This document shows positions 1 through 12,054 of a DNA stretch of 64,000 nt, in pieces; positions within the stretch are counted from its first letter, which is position 1; the number at the start of each line of letters is the position of its first letter. The notes below the pieces were generated by a model. That model was not told where the DNA came from, made no database searches, and saw only the letters and a list, made by a program, of their open reading frames with translations. Both the position numbers and the translations under genes were made by a program. Location of the stretch: the NCBI GenBank assembly GCA_034509925.1, contig CM067528.1:4844501-4908500 (forward strand), given 5' to 3'. This DNA is from Hirudinaria manillensis. Lineage: Eukaryota; Annelida; Clitellata; Hirudinida; Hirudinidae.

Positions 1-1392
1 AAATAAGACGCACTTGGTTCAATGCGGGTCCGAGGACGGGTTGAAGGAAGCCGTCCACGATGAACTCGAGGAGTTTTGAGCAGACTGCAGGATGGGAAGC
101 CTTAATATGTGACATTTACTTCATCAACACAACAATAGCAACTAAAGACATGTCGGTAATAATAATCGGTAAAATGCAAGAAGATTTAGAAACGACAATG
201 AACGTCATCTGTGCGACTAATGAATCGATACCTGAATTACGGCATTGCAGAATTCCAGAGAGTTGAGAAACAATTTGAGATCAGGGATGTGCAAAACGTC
301 CTCATCAGACAGATGATGCCAGTCATCCGAAGGATACTCCAGTTTACATGGAAGTGATGAGTAAAGACCACTCAAACCAGTGGCCAGAACCTGATGAAAA
401 TTCATGATTCAACAAAACATTGTTATTTAATATTTATAAGTATTAGCAGGTTTATTGCCAAAATATTTAAGATACAATTAGCTCAAAATCATTAAAAAAA
501 AATCTATTTATCTCAGATGAATGTTTAGCCTTTGACTAGAATTGACAGGTTAAATACTAACTGGACAAAAATTTGATTCGTTTGCTATAAAAAGACCAAT
601 TTTATCATTTTTGGCAGAGAGAGACATGATGAGCAGCAGAGCATCTCTGGCTTGTTGACCCACGACACCTTCTCTGTGGACAAAGGGAATGAGAAGATTA
701 AACACAGAAAACTTGTCCTCAGAACATGAACCTTCAAATATCATGTCCAATACTTCAGATTGAATTGACACACTAATGCATATTTGATGCAAGGTGAACA
801 GAAACTTTTCTTCTAGTTTCAGATTTCCACTCAAATCGCTCTGCAATTTTAACGAGCACACGTTTAACAGTTCAAGGAGAGGTTGCAGATGTTCACTTTC
901 TGTCAAAAATTGCTGATTGATATGAGCAAGAAATATGTCGTAGAGAACAAATTGTTCTGACATCAGACTATCTATATTTTCATCTTTTTGATGACAAAAC
1001 TTAGTCCATGAGAGGAGAATTTTCATAAATTTCTCAGTACACATTATATCTGACAAATCACTGGCCAATTCAGATATTGAACTTTGTGAAGAAATCAAGG
1101 AACTCATTGACCTCATAACATCACATACTGCAAGGATACAGCTTTGGGATGCATTCATTTCACAATTGTCAAGATCTCCGGTAAAAACGAGTTTTTTGAT
1201 GTCGTTTATGTATGAAGTAAATTGCCTTTGTAAAACGCCATCGTTAAAAACATAATTGCACTGATCAAATCTTTGCGCATGTTGATACTTTAAACCGCTG
1301 TTACTTGGGCTGTTGGCTGATTTTCCAGGCATGGTCTTGTTGACTTTATTTACCAACCAGTTCATTTTTGATGTATTCGCTTTCTTTATCAT
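1..1392 (-). CDS. FHIP1: FHIP1 (FTS and Hook-interacting protein 1, FAM160A family), 5' part, cut by the left window edge
   Basis: Three minus-strand exons are visible: 562-1392, 232-390 and 1-100 (continuing outside the window). Phases agree, with CAG|GT and AG|G junctions. The first exon ends with the family signature FVHREGVVGQQARDALLLIM. The second encodes VLATGLSGLYSSLP and LFLNSLEFCNAVIQ. The third encodes HPAVCSKLLEFIVDGFLQPV. These match the conserved N-terminal half of FHIP1/FAM160A rather than FHIP2/FAM160B. Known role of the family: part of the FTS-Hook-FHIP complex that links early endosomal cargo to cytoplasmic dynein-dynactin. The start could be the ATG at 1390-1392 or the in-frame Met nine codons later, MNWLVNKVNK, which looks more like the family N-terminus. 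Residues 1-60 are poorly conserved and the C-terminal half lies outside the window. Identification is firm; the FHIP1A/1B split is vertebrate and does not apply. Confidence 0.9.
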
Positions 1393-2788
1393 TTTCTTTA
1401 TGATTAGTCCACGAAATATTAATTAACAAGTACCGCCATACCGCCCTAAAAAACCCAATGTTTTTCGTACAGTATAAGAAAACAACAAAGACATTAAATC
1501 ATGTTTTATGGATAAATGTTTGGATTAGATCGTTTCATGTTAGATATGTCATAATTTTGTCTGGTAACAATATATAACGTAACAATAATTGTTATTTTAT
1601 TAATCAAACTAACCTTCTAAATTATTTTATAATACAATATGACAAACAATATTAACGAAATTCGAAATAGAAAGGCGGTAAGAGAAATGCTCAGAATTCA
1701 CTCAAATCAAGTCCGGATTGGATTGTCGATTTGACCGCAACTGGTCTAAAAGGAAGGGTCTGCGTTTTGATGTTTGTGGACGTTCACCATTTGAAATGGA
1801 TGAACTGTAAGCATTAACATATTACCTTATTAGCTTTAATTTTGGTATATAATTTCAGAAATCCTTTTTTTTTATTGTTGCCCCCTCAAAATGCAGCCCC
1901 TGCCCTCTTGCCTCTTCCGGTCACTGTCTACTCGTTATGGTCATAACTTGATATCAAAATAAGCTAATAATTTGATGATTATCTCTCAAATGATCAATAT
2001 AAATGCCAAAAAGCTTAAATGAGATGGAAATGGGGTATCTCAATGTGCGTAAATTTGCTTCCTGCATCATCAATTTTAGTTGTCAATTTAAGTGTTTTAT
2101 AATACTTATAGTATTACGATTTACTCTTTATTCGAGAAAAGAAATTACATGATGCAATTGCGATGAAGAAATCTTTTTAAAAGATTTTCAAATTACTAAT
2201 TCTGACTGCATAAACTGATTTGATTCGTGTTATCTATTAAATATGCAATTTGTACAAAAAAAAATATCACTTGAAATTCACTCGACGAATTTATTTGTAA
2301 GAAAGCAATAGCTTAAAGCAGCACTTTGAATTTTTCGGATTGAATGCATACATTTATTCGTTCTGTCAAATGAACGCCTCGGTTGGATGATGCTCTCTTG
2401 CGGCGTTGCTTGCTGGGTTGTCGTCTGGTCCTCCCGCTCATAAACATCGCTCGTTCGAAAGAGTGGCCGTTTTGCTATTCCACGCATAGTTAAGCTATAA
2501 GTTGGTTTTTGTAAACGTTTGTTTATTTTAAGCCATTTTCATCTTTTGAACATATTCCGAGTTAATGGTAGAATTTTTCAATTTGGATAACTACAATATA
2601 TCTGGTAATTTAGCACACGAATTTAACAGTGGAGTTTCTAGAAGTTGTGGTATTATTTCACTGATTGTTCAAAAGATTCTGGTAGAAATGTCGGTACATC
2701 GACAGTAGAGTGATGGCTTTGGAGAGGAGGAGAGAGCTGATTGAGTTGCAGAAATCGCTCTTCGGTTTTCCAATAGAATGAGAAAAAT
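1393..2788. other. Spacer between divergent FHIP1 and Robo genes
   Basis: About 1.4 kb lies between two genes transcribed away from each other, so it should hold both promoters. It is AT-rich, and no core promoter motif could be assigned. Two weak coding-like stretches exist. One is a plus-strand open frame near 1700-1807 ending at a GTAAGC donor-like site; the other is the minus-strand ORF listed separately. The Robo 5' untranslated region probably occupies the last 100 bases or so. Confidence 0.4.
2278..2487 (-). CDS. Unassigned small minus-strand ORF, possibly a dynamitin-like N-terminal exon relic
   Basis: A 69-residue ORF. Its first part loosely follows the N-terminus of dynactin p50 (dynamitin): GIAK..P..RTSD..E.EDQ and then ESIIQPRRSFDR, recalling GIAR..P..ETSD..E.DQ and EHII.NP..AYDK. 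No further dynamitin exons were found between this ORF and FHIP1 at 1392, so a complete gene cannot lie here. It may be a gene fragment, a pseudogene or a chance match. The resemblance is from memory and weak. Confidence 0.15.
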   Translation of the reverse strand: MRGIAKRPLFRTSDVYEREDQTTTQQATPQESIIQPRRSFDRTNKCMHSIRKIQSAALSYCFLTNKFVE

Positions 2789-2852
2789 ATGAAGGAGTTT
2801 TTGGCCAGGGCTTTGCTCTACGAAATTGTATTTTTTGCAATGTGCGCTAAAG
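2789..2852 (+). other. Robo signal-peptide exon
   Basis: A short first coding exon encoding 21 residues: Met-Lys-Glu followed by a hydrophobic core (LLYEIVFFAM) and a small-residue end (CAK). It closes at AAAG|GTGAG. The single leftover base joins the acceptor at 3098 in frame to give GVQQVTNP and then Ig1. This is a standard type I membrane protein signal sequence; the cleavage site is inferred. Confidence 0.65.
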
Positions 2853-5800
2853 GTGAGTTTTATTCATATTGACTAATAAGGTAATAAAATCTTATTATGA
2901 TGACTTCGGAATGAAGTTTGAATTGCCCATGATTTATCTTAAATTGAGAATGCTTTTTAAAGTAACTAAATCTTAAATCAATTTCATTTGTCTAAATTAA
3001 TAAGTGGTGATCATGTTTTGTCATGGTTTAATAAAGCTAATCAAGGGTGTCAAGGGTTTACATCTACCAAACTTACTGCATTTAATTCGAGTTCTAGGTG
3101 TGCAGCAAGTAACTAATCCCAGAATTGTGGAACATCCCACTGACACATTCATAGCCAAGAATGAGCCAGCAACCATAAACTGTAAAGTAGAGGGAGAACC
3201 CCGTCCTATTGTCACCTGGTATCACAATGGTGAAATGATTACTGAGTCTATTGACGATAAGAAGAAACTCAACAAGATGGTTCTACCAACTGGTCAGCTA
3301 TTTTTTATGGGCTTCCAAAAAGATGCCAATGCCAAGCAAGATGTTGGAATATACTACTGCAATGCCACAAATCCAGAAACAAGAGTCAGTGTGGTCAGCA
3401 GGAATGCAACAGTGGCTCTTGCATGTTAGTGATTTTCTTTTTGTGTTCAAATAGGATGTTGCTATTTCATTATTCTAATTCATTGTGCTAACCTTATATG
3501 GGATTATTAACAGTTATTATGCCAGCAATATCAGTGAATTTGTTGAAAGAAGACTTAATTAAATAAATCGCAGCTATAGGAAATGAGTTCAGAAATCAAC
3601 CGAAAAGTAGAGACGTGAGGATAGGATGGCCTCTCTATCTTAATTGTTCACCTCCAAAGGGCAATCCAGAACCCTCTGTGAAATGGAAAAAAAATAATGA
3701 AATTCTAAATGCCACGGACAGGATTAAGATTTTGCCCAACAGCACGTTGTTTATCAACGAGACGAGAAAAGAAGACAACGGGATTTATTTGTGCGTGGCA
3801 TACAACAGCGCAGGGGAACGATCCAGCATGCCGGCCAGGGTCTTGGTCAAAGGTGAATCGCAAACGGTCCTTCGGTCGTTTATTGTTCGTGTTTATGCAG
3901 AGCTTCTTGATCTTTTGCAGAAAAGCCCCGAATAATTGAGGGTCCGAAAGATGTCTTGGCTCACGAAGGTTCAGAAGTGAAATTCCAATGTAGGGCCATT
4001 GGAGATCCCAATCCCATCATAATTTGGAAGAAGGCTGAGGGACCATTGCCCACCAAAAGGTATTTTAAGTTGTTTTTCTTTTTTTTCTTTAAATATTTTT
4101 ATGATGATTCATGTCTGCAAGTTCTGTTGGGACTTAACTGAAACTCAGCAAGAATTTGAAATGTAAACTTTGTTTGTTTATTTTTCTTCTTGGAATGGTG
4201 GATGAACGTCATGGCATCATGTTGCCTAAAAGCTTTTCTTAAAATCTGAACATGGATTTTTGTGTGCCTACTTTCTCGAGGTAAAACAAAACGTTTGAAA
4301 AAAAAAGCATAAAGTTTGAGCAATTAGAATGTTTCATGTACCACATTGCAATTTGTTGTATTATTATTGTATTGTATGTATCAGTTGACATTTGTTTTTC
4401 TACTTACAGAATGTTTCTGATGGATGAAAAGAACTTAAAAATTGAGAAGCTCAAAGATTCCGACGAAGGGGTTTACATTTGTCGAGCCGAGAATTCGTTC
4501 GGTTACGTCGAAGCGGAAGCCAAGTTGACTGTTTATTGTTAGTAACTTAATTTAACTCTTATTATCTGAACGCTTGCTAATATTGAGTCTGAAGAGAATA
4601 TCAAATCACTAATTTGTTCCATCTGTTGTGTTATTGTAATATTGTGTTATTGCTTAAATACGTTTTTAATGTTTTACTAAATTTAGTTCTTATTTATCTT
4701 TTCATATTTCACAATTATTATCTTTAGTTATGTTTGACTAGGCATTTTTAGATAATGCATTGAGTTATCTGTGGGCTGTTTTAATTCTTAGTTGTTACAT
4801 TAATTAATATATATTGGTGTTGATGTCAATGCTGATAGTTAATATTATATGATGATCGATATCTTGGTAATAATCAATTTGTTGATGCTCTTAAAGCTCC
4901 GCCTTCGTTTTTGGCGACTCCGATGGGCAGAATCGTTGGGATTGGCAGAAAGGTGACTTTTCGATGCGAAGTGACAGGAAGTCCGATGCCAACTTTGTTT
5001 TGGAACAAGGAAGGGAATGCCGTTAGTTGCTCAAATCTGATATGTCGATTACAATTTAGATAAATTCATATGAGATCTATAAGAAGTTATTTATCACAAA
5101 TGATGTTTAAAGATTAAAACGTCTAACTTTGGTCCGGGTTTCAGACGCTCATGTTTCCCGGAAGAAACTATGGCCGCATGCTGGTGACGGACGACGGATC
5201 GCTGGTGGTCGATCCCGTCCTAAGAGAGGATACGGGAGAATACATTTGCAAAGCCCTTAGTCTTGCTGGAAGTGCTTATGCAAAAGCAAAGTTGGAAGTC
5301 AGAGGTGATTCTTCAAGTGAAATTCTGAGGCTTCCCATTTCATTTCCTGTTAATTTTTCTTAATTACGTGTGCTTTCATGTAATCTTTGTATAAAAATTT
5401 GATGCACTTTTTTTTTTAACATAAACTGTAAATTCAAAATAAAACATTAAATATTTTAGAAGAAGATACTCACCTTCCACCTATAATTGACACAATGCCA
5501 TACAACCAAACCGTCAGCAGAGGGAGCAATGCCGAGCTGAAGTGCACGGCCATCGGTCAGCCCCCTCCGATCATCAGATGGACTAAAAATGGAAAGAGCA
5601 TCTCCCCGTCTCGTGAAAATCGCATGAAATTGCTCGCTTCAGGTGTCTTAACGATAACAGGTGACGAACGAAAAGCAGTTTGGAGCACGACGAACTCGTT
5701 TAATTTATTCTCTAATCATATTGTTTATGAGAAATTTTCAGGTCTTTTGAAGACAGACTCTGGTCAATATTCGTGTAAAGCACTGAGCGAATCCGGAGAA

Positions 5801-8800
5801 ACGGTGAGGAGTGCTTACTTGACGGTCGAATACCCCACCAATCCGAGGGTGGTGTTTCAAGATCCCGACAGAAAGAGGGTCTTTCCACGAGCTCCGTTTA
5901 AGCCGAACGTCGAAGAAGTGTCCGACCTGAGCGTCCACATTTCGTGGAAGCACGAGAACCAACAGGGAGCTCCTGCCGTGACCTCGTATTCCGTGGAATA
6001 TTTCAGTCACGACACCGGAGAGGTTGGCAGTCGATGGACTTGAATTTCTCGTTAGAGCAAAGTTCTCGTCACTTTATTTTTTAATGAAACTGTTGAAATT
6101 CCATTTCCTTTTGCAAACCAGGGCTGGGTGCAGTTGAATACAAATTCGTCGGAAAAAAATTTTGTAATATCGGGATTAAGGCCCGATACTCCCTACATTT
6201 TCTTCGTTAGAGCTCAAAATTCCGATGGCTTTAGCGGCCCGAGTCCTCTCACTGCTCCGATAAAAACCAAAGGTTTCATTCTTTTTCATCGCACTATGTT
6301 ATAGTTTTTAACTTTCAAATCAACTTATATTTCCTTGAAAGCAGCTCCTTCAAGGCCCATGAATGCTTCAAAATTGCTCGTTTCGTCCCATTATTCAGCA
6401 GTCGTTTCTGAGAAATTAAGTGCTCAAGTCGTCAACATTTTGCCTCTGGAGGTGGGCTCGAATTATTTCTATGCTTTGCAACCATCATTTCTATGCTTAA
6501 CAATTTGATTTTCTTTTCATTGTTATTAATTCATTAAACTCCAGGTTCTTAGTTCCACTTCTATGAAGGTCTCCTGGGAATTGAGGAAGGGAACTATGAA
6601 GTACTTAGAGGGTTTTAAGGTCTGCTACCGACTCGTTTCTGATCAAGAGATGAGACAAAGGAGTCAGAATTTAGGACACAACAAGCAAACTTCAAAGCTA
6701 AAGCATAAAATAAGCAGGGATGCCAGGCATGATAAAGCTGCTGAAGATGTTATGCTGGGGATGTTCAGCAGAGACTACAATTTTCACTCCATTCGCAAAA
6801 GGCATCTCAAGCATCATGTCACGTCAACCACTCTTCACGATTCGGGTAATCTTTAATGGTATCTGGATAAGTGACAGGCAAAAGACGACTGACAGGCACA
6901 AGTTTTATCGGCTTTAAGGTATCGCTAGGATGGGATCCCGTTAGGGCTCGAGTGGGATTAGGTTAAGGTCTGAGCAGAGTGAATGCTGAAGATCCCTGCC
7001 TGTGAGTTGTCCTTTGCCTGTCTCTCATCCGACATTCAGTTTGAACCCTTTTAGCTGATTTATGAGTAGGAATTTGTTGGATTAATAATAATAATTTTGT
7101 TGCAGTTTATGGTGACCTTCTTGAAAATAAAACCGAATTTGAGCAAAAAGCACCTCAGACTTATTCCTTGTACGACTACATGATCGACACGATACAAAAC
7201 AATGCCGCTTCCACTCACACACTCAAGAACCTCGAGAAGTTTTCTTTCTACGAAATCTACGTTCAACCGTTTTACGACCACATCCTCGGAAAGCAGAGCC
7301 AAAGCATCCGGGCCCGAACTTTCGAAGACGGTCCGTCTCTTCGGAGGCTTTTTTGACCTTCGACGGTTTCGATGTAATTTCCGTTTTAATCTGCAGTGCC
7401 TTCTTCGCCCCCGATCAACATTCACGTCAAACTGATAGATAACGACACTCTGCACATCACTTGGGACGCTCCTCCGAGAAGGCTCTGCCACGGCATCTTG
7501 AGAGGATACAAAGTCTGGAAAGAGATTAATTATTATTTTTCATTCGTGACGTCACGACGTGGAAGTAATATCTTCAAAATGTTTTTCAGATTTATATGTT
7601 TGGCAGTGAACCTAAATTCAATAGGGAGATAGCAATCAATTCATCATTGGACGGTGTGTACATACATAACATCATCAAGGACATGTTGTACGGCATACAA
7701 CTCTCGGCTTTTACGAAAGCCGGGGAGGGATCGAAAAGTGAAACGTTTTTTGTTGGTTGGTGTTGATGTTTACATTGGAAGTATTTTTATGCTTGCATTT
7801 TGGATGAGGAATCAAATTAGAAATGGTTTGATGTGATTAACAGCTGTGTGTCTGAAAAGTAAACAAAGTGAAGCTGTGCTTTCTAATCAGTGTCCTTGTT
7901 CTACAAAGTGTATTTTTTAAACCATATGGAGAAACCCCTAACCTTAGTCTTGAGCTTCTTAACCCCTAACAGGGCAATTTAGAATAGGTTAGGATCATAC
8001 AGAGATGTATGATATCATACATCATATCATATTCGACGTCGTTGGGCCCAGGACCTGGAATAGACTAGATCCTGCAGTGATGACCTCAGACCCAGCCGGT
8101 TTCCACTCCGCCCTGAAGACCTTCCTCTTCAGGGAAAGTTATCCTCACCCCCCTCAGTGGTCTTGAAGTCCACCGGACATATGCCACTCTAACGGACCGA
8201 ATTATTATTATTATTATCATATATAGTCTTGTCTTGAGCTTCTTAACATGTAACTTAAACTATGGAAATACATTCATCCTTTAATGCTTCAGCTTATTTA
8301 TATTTCAGATATTGTGCGACTTGCTTATCAATGTTGAAAATGTATATAAGTATGTGTGTGTGTGTGTTTGTGTTCTACAAATGAGAGCCTCAGTTGGTTT
8401 GCCAATTCTAATTTTACTGGATCCAAAATGTAAACATATCTTATATGTAATCTATTATTGTTATGTTTGTTTAAAATTTGTTCTTAAATATCTTCTTCTT
8501 TAATATTTTTTGCAAGGAAATCAAACAGCAGGTCGTCAGAAACAGACGATAATGTCTGAAACTTGGTTCATTGTTACAATAGTTGCCATTTTTGGTGGAA
8601 TATTTTGGCTCGTCCTCTGCTTCTTCAGTACTTGGCTGTACAGGAACAGAAGGAACAACAAGAAAATCTCCTACAAACTCAATGGCAAAGGTGACTACAT
8701 CTTGTTCTATTATTTTCTTTATATTTATTTATTTTGATTTATATTTTTGAGAATAATTCGTTTTTAATTCTCAAATTCAACCAAATGGATGCATAATGTT

Positions 8801-10533
8801 GTTTATAATATCTCAAAATCATATAAAAAAGCAAATTTTTATTGCATAATATTTTATTATATATATCATTATTGACATAAAAGATATTATTCCATTCAGG
8901 CTCCATCAATGATTACATCAGGTATGATTACAGAACAATCTGTGTGTATCAGATCAGTATTGCATCTTACATGAACTTTCCTTAACAGGACTGACGGTTT
9001 TGGAGCACTCGATTCAAAAACCAAAAATGTTTCCATTAAACAACAAAGTTTGAATTTTAAAATGGCTTTCTGTGGTTAACAATTGCTCTAAAGCTTTTAT
9101 TGATAACTTTGGTTAACTGTATGTTTATACAAGTATAATTTTGAAATCATGTTTTGTATGACAAAGAATTTTTAAGTTCCAGTCGTCCAGAAGGGAGATC
9201 CAGATGTTAGAGAAAACTGTGACAACATCATAAACGACTCGTTGTTCTCGCGAACATCTTTGGTCGCTTCCCCAACTTCCCACCTGTACTGCCTCCCCCA
9301 AGAAAGAACCGATCTGAATCTCGACAACTTCATAATTTCCACGAGTAAAACAGGCACGTGGTCCCGTCTCGCCGAGTTCCGACCGATCGAATGTGCTAAA
9401 GACCGAAAGATGTAATGAGATTTTTTGCTTGAATTTATTGCAGGTAATGCATCGAACACCCTCAAGAAGCTGCACAACTACCCTGCAGTGTTGTATATCC
9501 CTCCACCTCCGGAGCATCCTCCCCCTAGTCCGCCCTCTTTTGCCCAGAATCCGATGCCATCTTCCAAAGGCAGAAAGCACTCTATGACCAATAGTCGGGC
9601 AAAAAAGAAAAAGGTAAAAGACAGCCATAACTACAACGCTGTCACGTCGAGTACTCTTTCCCAGCACCAGTCGAAAAGCAATGGAGTCATTCCAGATAGA
9701 GTAAAAGAAGATTTTGGTGGCATGGTGAGGGTCTGGTCTCCTCACGCCATGAGCGAGCCCGAATGCTGCGGGGGTCGGCAGCAGCAGTTGTCGAATTGGT
9801 CCGACAACAAGACGGCCGTGTCGAGCGACGTGCTCGTGGGCGGAAGGCACTTCAGTGACAATGAGGTCAATCCATCCTACCAAATATGCCACGAATATTC
9901 GCCTCCGTCTCCTGCGCCCGAAGAACCTGTCGACAAAAAGAAATTGCTGCAGCCCAGGTCTGGCCGCTAGCAGAATCTCGACCGATCGTTAGGACTCATT
10001 AAATTGAATGTGTTTCCAGATTGTTACAGTTGAAGCAGGACTTTAGACATACCATTCCGAATCAGGGTCTTGCGAATCACGATCCCAATCTATCCTCGAG
10101 TTCCTCTGATAACGTCCTTCACCAAACTCTAGGTGAGGGTTTGTTTACAATTTTTGTTTTGTTTTTCTTTTTTGTTTGTGAAATGTATATTTGATTAAAC
10201 TCTTTAAATAATATCTGAAACATCTTATTGTTAATTGCAGAGACTCTAATTTTGAATATTAACCAACATTAAAAGTAAATAAGTAAACCATAAAAGCATG
10301 CTCATGTTTGAACCTTTGGAAATATGGTCATTTCAACGCCAGGTCCAGATGATGACCAATTTTTGACTTGGAATGAAAGAGGCACGCAAGACAGCGACAC
10401 GAATTGTAGTTCCATTCCAAGCAGCATAGCCAGCAGTGACATTTCCTTCAGAGAAAAGGTGGAACTGTTGAATGCAGTGACGAAAGCAATGCAAGCCACG
10501 ACACAGCCGCTGAGGAAAGATTCCATAAATTGA
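2789..10533 (+). CDS. robo: Roundabout (Robo) axon-guidance receptor, complete
   Basis: Receptor for Slit ligands at the plasma membrane. Exons read: 2789-2852, 3098-3424, 3574-3852, 3921-4059, 4410-4537, 4897-5021, 5145-5304, 5460-5660, 5742-6022, 6122-6272, 6345-6451, 6545-6845, 7106-7330, 7397-7512, 7590-about 7755, 8517-8690, 8900-8921, 8989-9047, 9183-9344, 9444-9957, 10020-10132, 10343-10533. Order: signal peptide (MKEFLARALLYEIVFFAMCA), five Ig domains, three fibronectin-III domains, one transmembrane helix, cytoplasmic tail. Ig1 has the family hallmark PRIVEHPTDTFIAKNEPATI. Ig2 has GNPEPSVKWKK and Ig4 has PPSFLATP. The tail has a proline motif IPPPPEHPPPSPP like the Ena-binding CC2 element, and ends DSIN-stop. 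Oddities are a basic insertion in FN3-2 and a 22-base mini-exon after the membrane helix. The start is the Met opening a good signal peptide. The family call is firm; individual boundaries, especially 7512 and 7755, are by eye. Confidence 0.9.
6862..7033. mobile_element. MITE-like inverted-repeat element in a Robo intron (copy A)
   Basis: The left end reads TGGATAAGTGACAGGCAAAA followed by a stretch ending in GACAGGCAC. The right end, read on the minus strand, begins CGGATGAGAGACAGGCAAAG followed by a stretch ending in CACAGGCAG. So the arms are imperfect terminal inverted repeats of about 35 bases with a short unique centre and no ORF. The element sits wholly in the intron between exons 6545-6845 and 7106-7330. 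The same arms occur at 60335-60492, which supports a mobile family. Confidence 0.7.
8032..8216 (+). mobile_element. 5'-truncated LINE (non-LTR retrotransposon) 3' end in a Robo intron
   Basis: An open stretch at 8032-8166 encodes FDVVGPRTWNRLDPAVM, later FHSALKTFLF, and then a stop. This is the usual C-terminal end of LINE reverse transcriptase ORFs (V.GP..WN.LP...V....S...FK..LKT.LF). A short untranslated stretch and an (ATT)n tail at about 8200-8216 follow, the layout of a truncated retrotransposed copy in the sense orientation. The intron runs from about 7756 to 8516; the rest of it shows only a short (GT)n run near 8355. Confidence 0.75.
8517..8690 (+). other. Robo transmembrane exon
   Basis: Encodes the juxtamembrane stretch and the helix WFIVTIVAIFGGIFWLVLCF, followed by a basic stop-transfer run (YRNRRNNKK). 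It marks the boundary between the third FN3 domain and the cytoplasmic tail. Confidence 0.8.
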
Positions 10534-12054
10534 TTATTTTCTACCTTCAAAACTTTGTAGTCTATTAGACATCTCATATTCGTGATTTGAAGTTTATTTA
10601 CTCCTAAATTGGTTTTCTGTTTTCATGTAATTCCCTACTCATGTCACTGACCAACTTTGTACATTCTCGTCTTTGTTGACTAAAAAGTGCTGGTATTTTA
10701 AGGTTTTCTTCTTTGTTTAGCAAATATTAGAATTTTAGTCATTGTTTTTGTATATAATCGAACGTCTTGAACTTCGTAGCAATTTCCAATCAATTCTTCA
10801 GGGTCAAAACAAGTTCTCGTTTCATAACAAAGCTTTGCTTATTTTTGTCACATATTGTGAAATTGGAGATATACATATATAATTTTCAAGAATTTGTTTC
10901 ACGTCGGATACCGACGGAGATATGTATTCGAAAGTTTGGTCACCATGACAGCCAATCATTTATTATTTTCTGAATGGGCAGTGTTTTTCTTTTGGGATGT
11001 TTAGTAAAGTTAGGCAAACTGTTAGATTGAAAAGAACTCATTATCACATGTTTTATTTTGTTGCGACTTTCAGATACTTCCACATCATAACTTGGACCAA
11101 AAAGATACTCAACTAACTGTTTAATTAGAAAAGCAAAAGTGAGGTGGTGATGAATTGGACCATGGGCAGTTTTTTTGAGCTCGAGTTTCAAAAATGCTGT
11201 AAAATAACGTAACAATCTTTCGTTAATTATATTACGTTACGTTATGAAATAAGTAAACCTGTGGTTCATTTAACGTTCGGTAGCAGAATCACTATGGCGG
11301 AAAGACCAACATTTGGGAGGGGGAGAGAAATTTAAGAACGGGTGGGGACAAGGCCTTGACGAAATGTGAATATACAATTTAAAGGTTGCATCTGCCTCCC
11401 CATAACCGACAAGCTTAGACAATGTTCTTTTCGAGGAGGAGGAGGGGGCATGGCCGCTAGCCCAGTCCCTACTCCTCTTCACCATAGTATTTTAGATCAG
11501 TACCTGATCGAAGATTTTTCGACAAAATTCCTCAGAAGATTGACCAGTTTCAAATCATAATAAATTCCGAATAAATAGGAATTATAACCTATTTTAAAAT
11601 TATTATTGATAGACAATTATGATTCAGTCTTTCGAGCAGGGTGTTATGTGGTTTGTTAAGGGAGGGGTAAGCCTGCGAAGATCTTGAAGACCACTTTTGT
11701 TTCCCACCAAAGACCAAAGACAGCATTCTCCAATGGCTACCCTGCTTGTTTGTTAACCTGGTTGTTTGTTAGGTGGAGTTTCCGAATTTCTTTTAAACTG
11801 GAGTAATCGATCAGATCGAAAAGTGAACGCAAAATTAATCATTAAAAACTTTAAATTTGGTTTTTATTTTACCTGCACATTTAAAAATAAAATTTTTGAT
11901 TTGTGAAATCAGGTCTATCAGGTTTATTTCGCTAAGTGTCAAGTTGTTTGTAATTTGCTTGGAGAACCTTTGTCTGAAAATTTAAACTTCGGTTACTCCG
12001 AGGTGGCAGGTTTAGATCTTTTAAATTGAGACAGTGCAGTTAGTCATTCTGAAA
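10534..12054. other. Robo-SERINC spacer, no gene recognised
   Basis: About 1.5 kb containing the Robo 3' untranslated region and the SERINC promoter. A 91-residue minus-strand ORF (10940-11215) and short ORFs near 11300-11550 have no recognisable family features. A perfect 10-base inverted repeat, ATAACGTAAC at 11204-11213 and GTTACGTTAT at 11236-11245, could form a hairpin or a paired CRE-like site. Confidence 0.4.

Noticed and set aside
1639-1807. Short plus-strand ORFs starting MTNNINEIRNRK and ending near a GTAAGC site, as a possible gene 5' end
   Set aside because: No compatible downstream exon before Robo and no recognised family; left as part of the spacer.
7060-7491. 143-residue Arg-rich minus-strand ORF
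   Set aside because: Opposite two Robo FN3 exons; its composition is the reverse complement of their codons.
9125-9892. 255-residue minus-strand ORF
   Set aside because: It lies opposite the Robo cytoplasmic exons 9183-9344 and 9444-9957, whose plus-strand frame has clear family features and splice sites. A shadow ORF.
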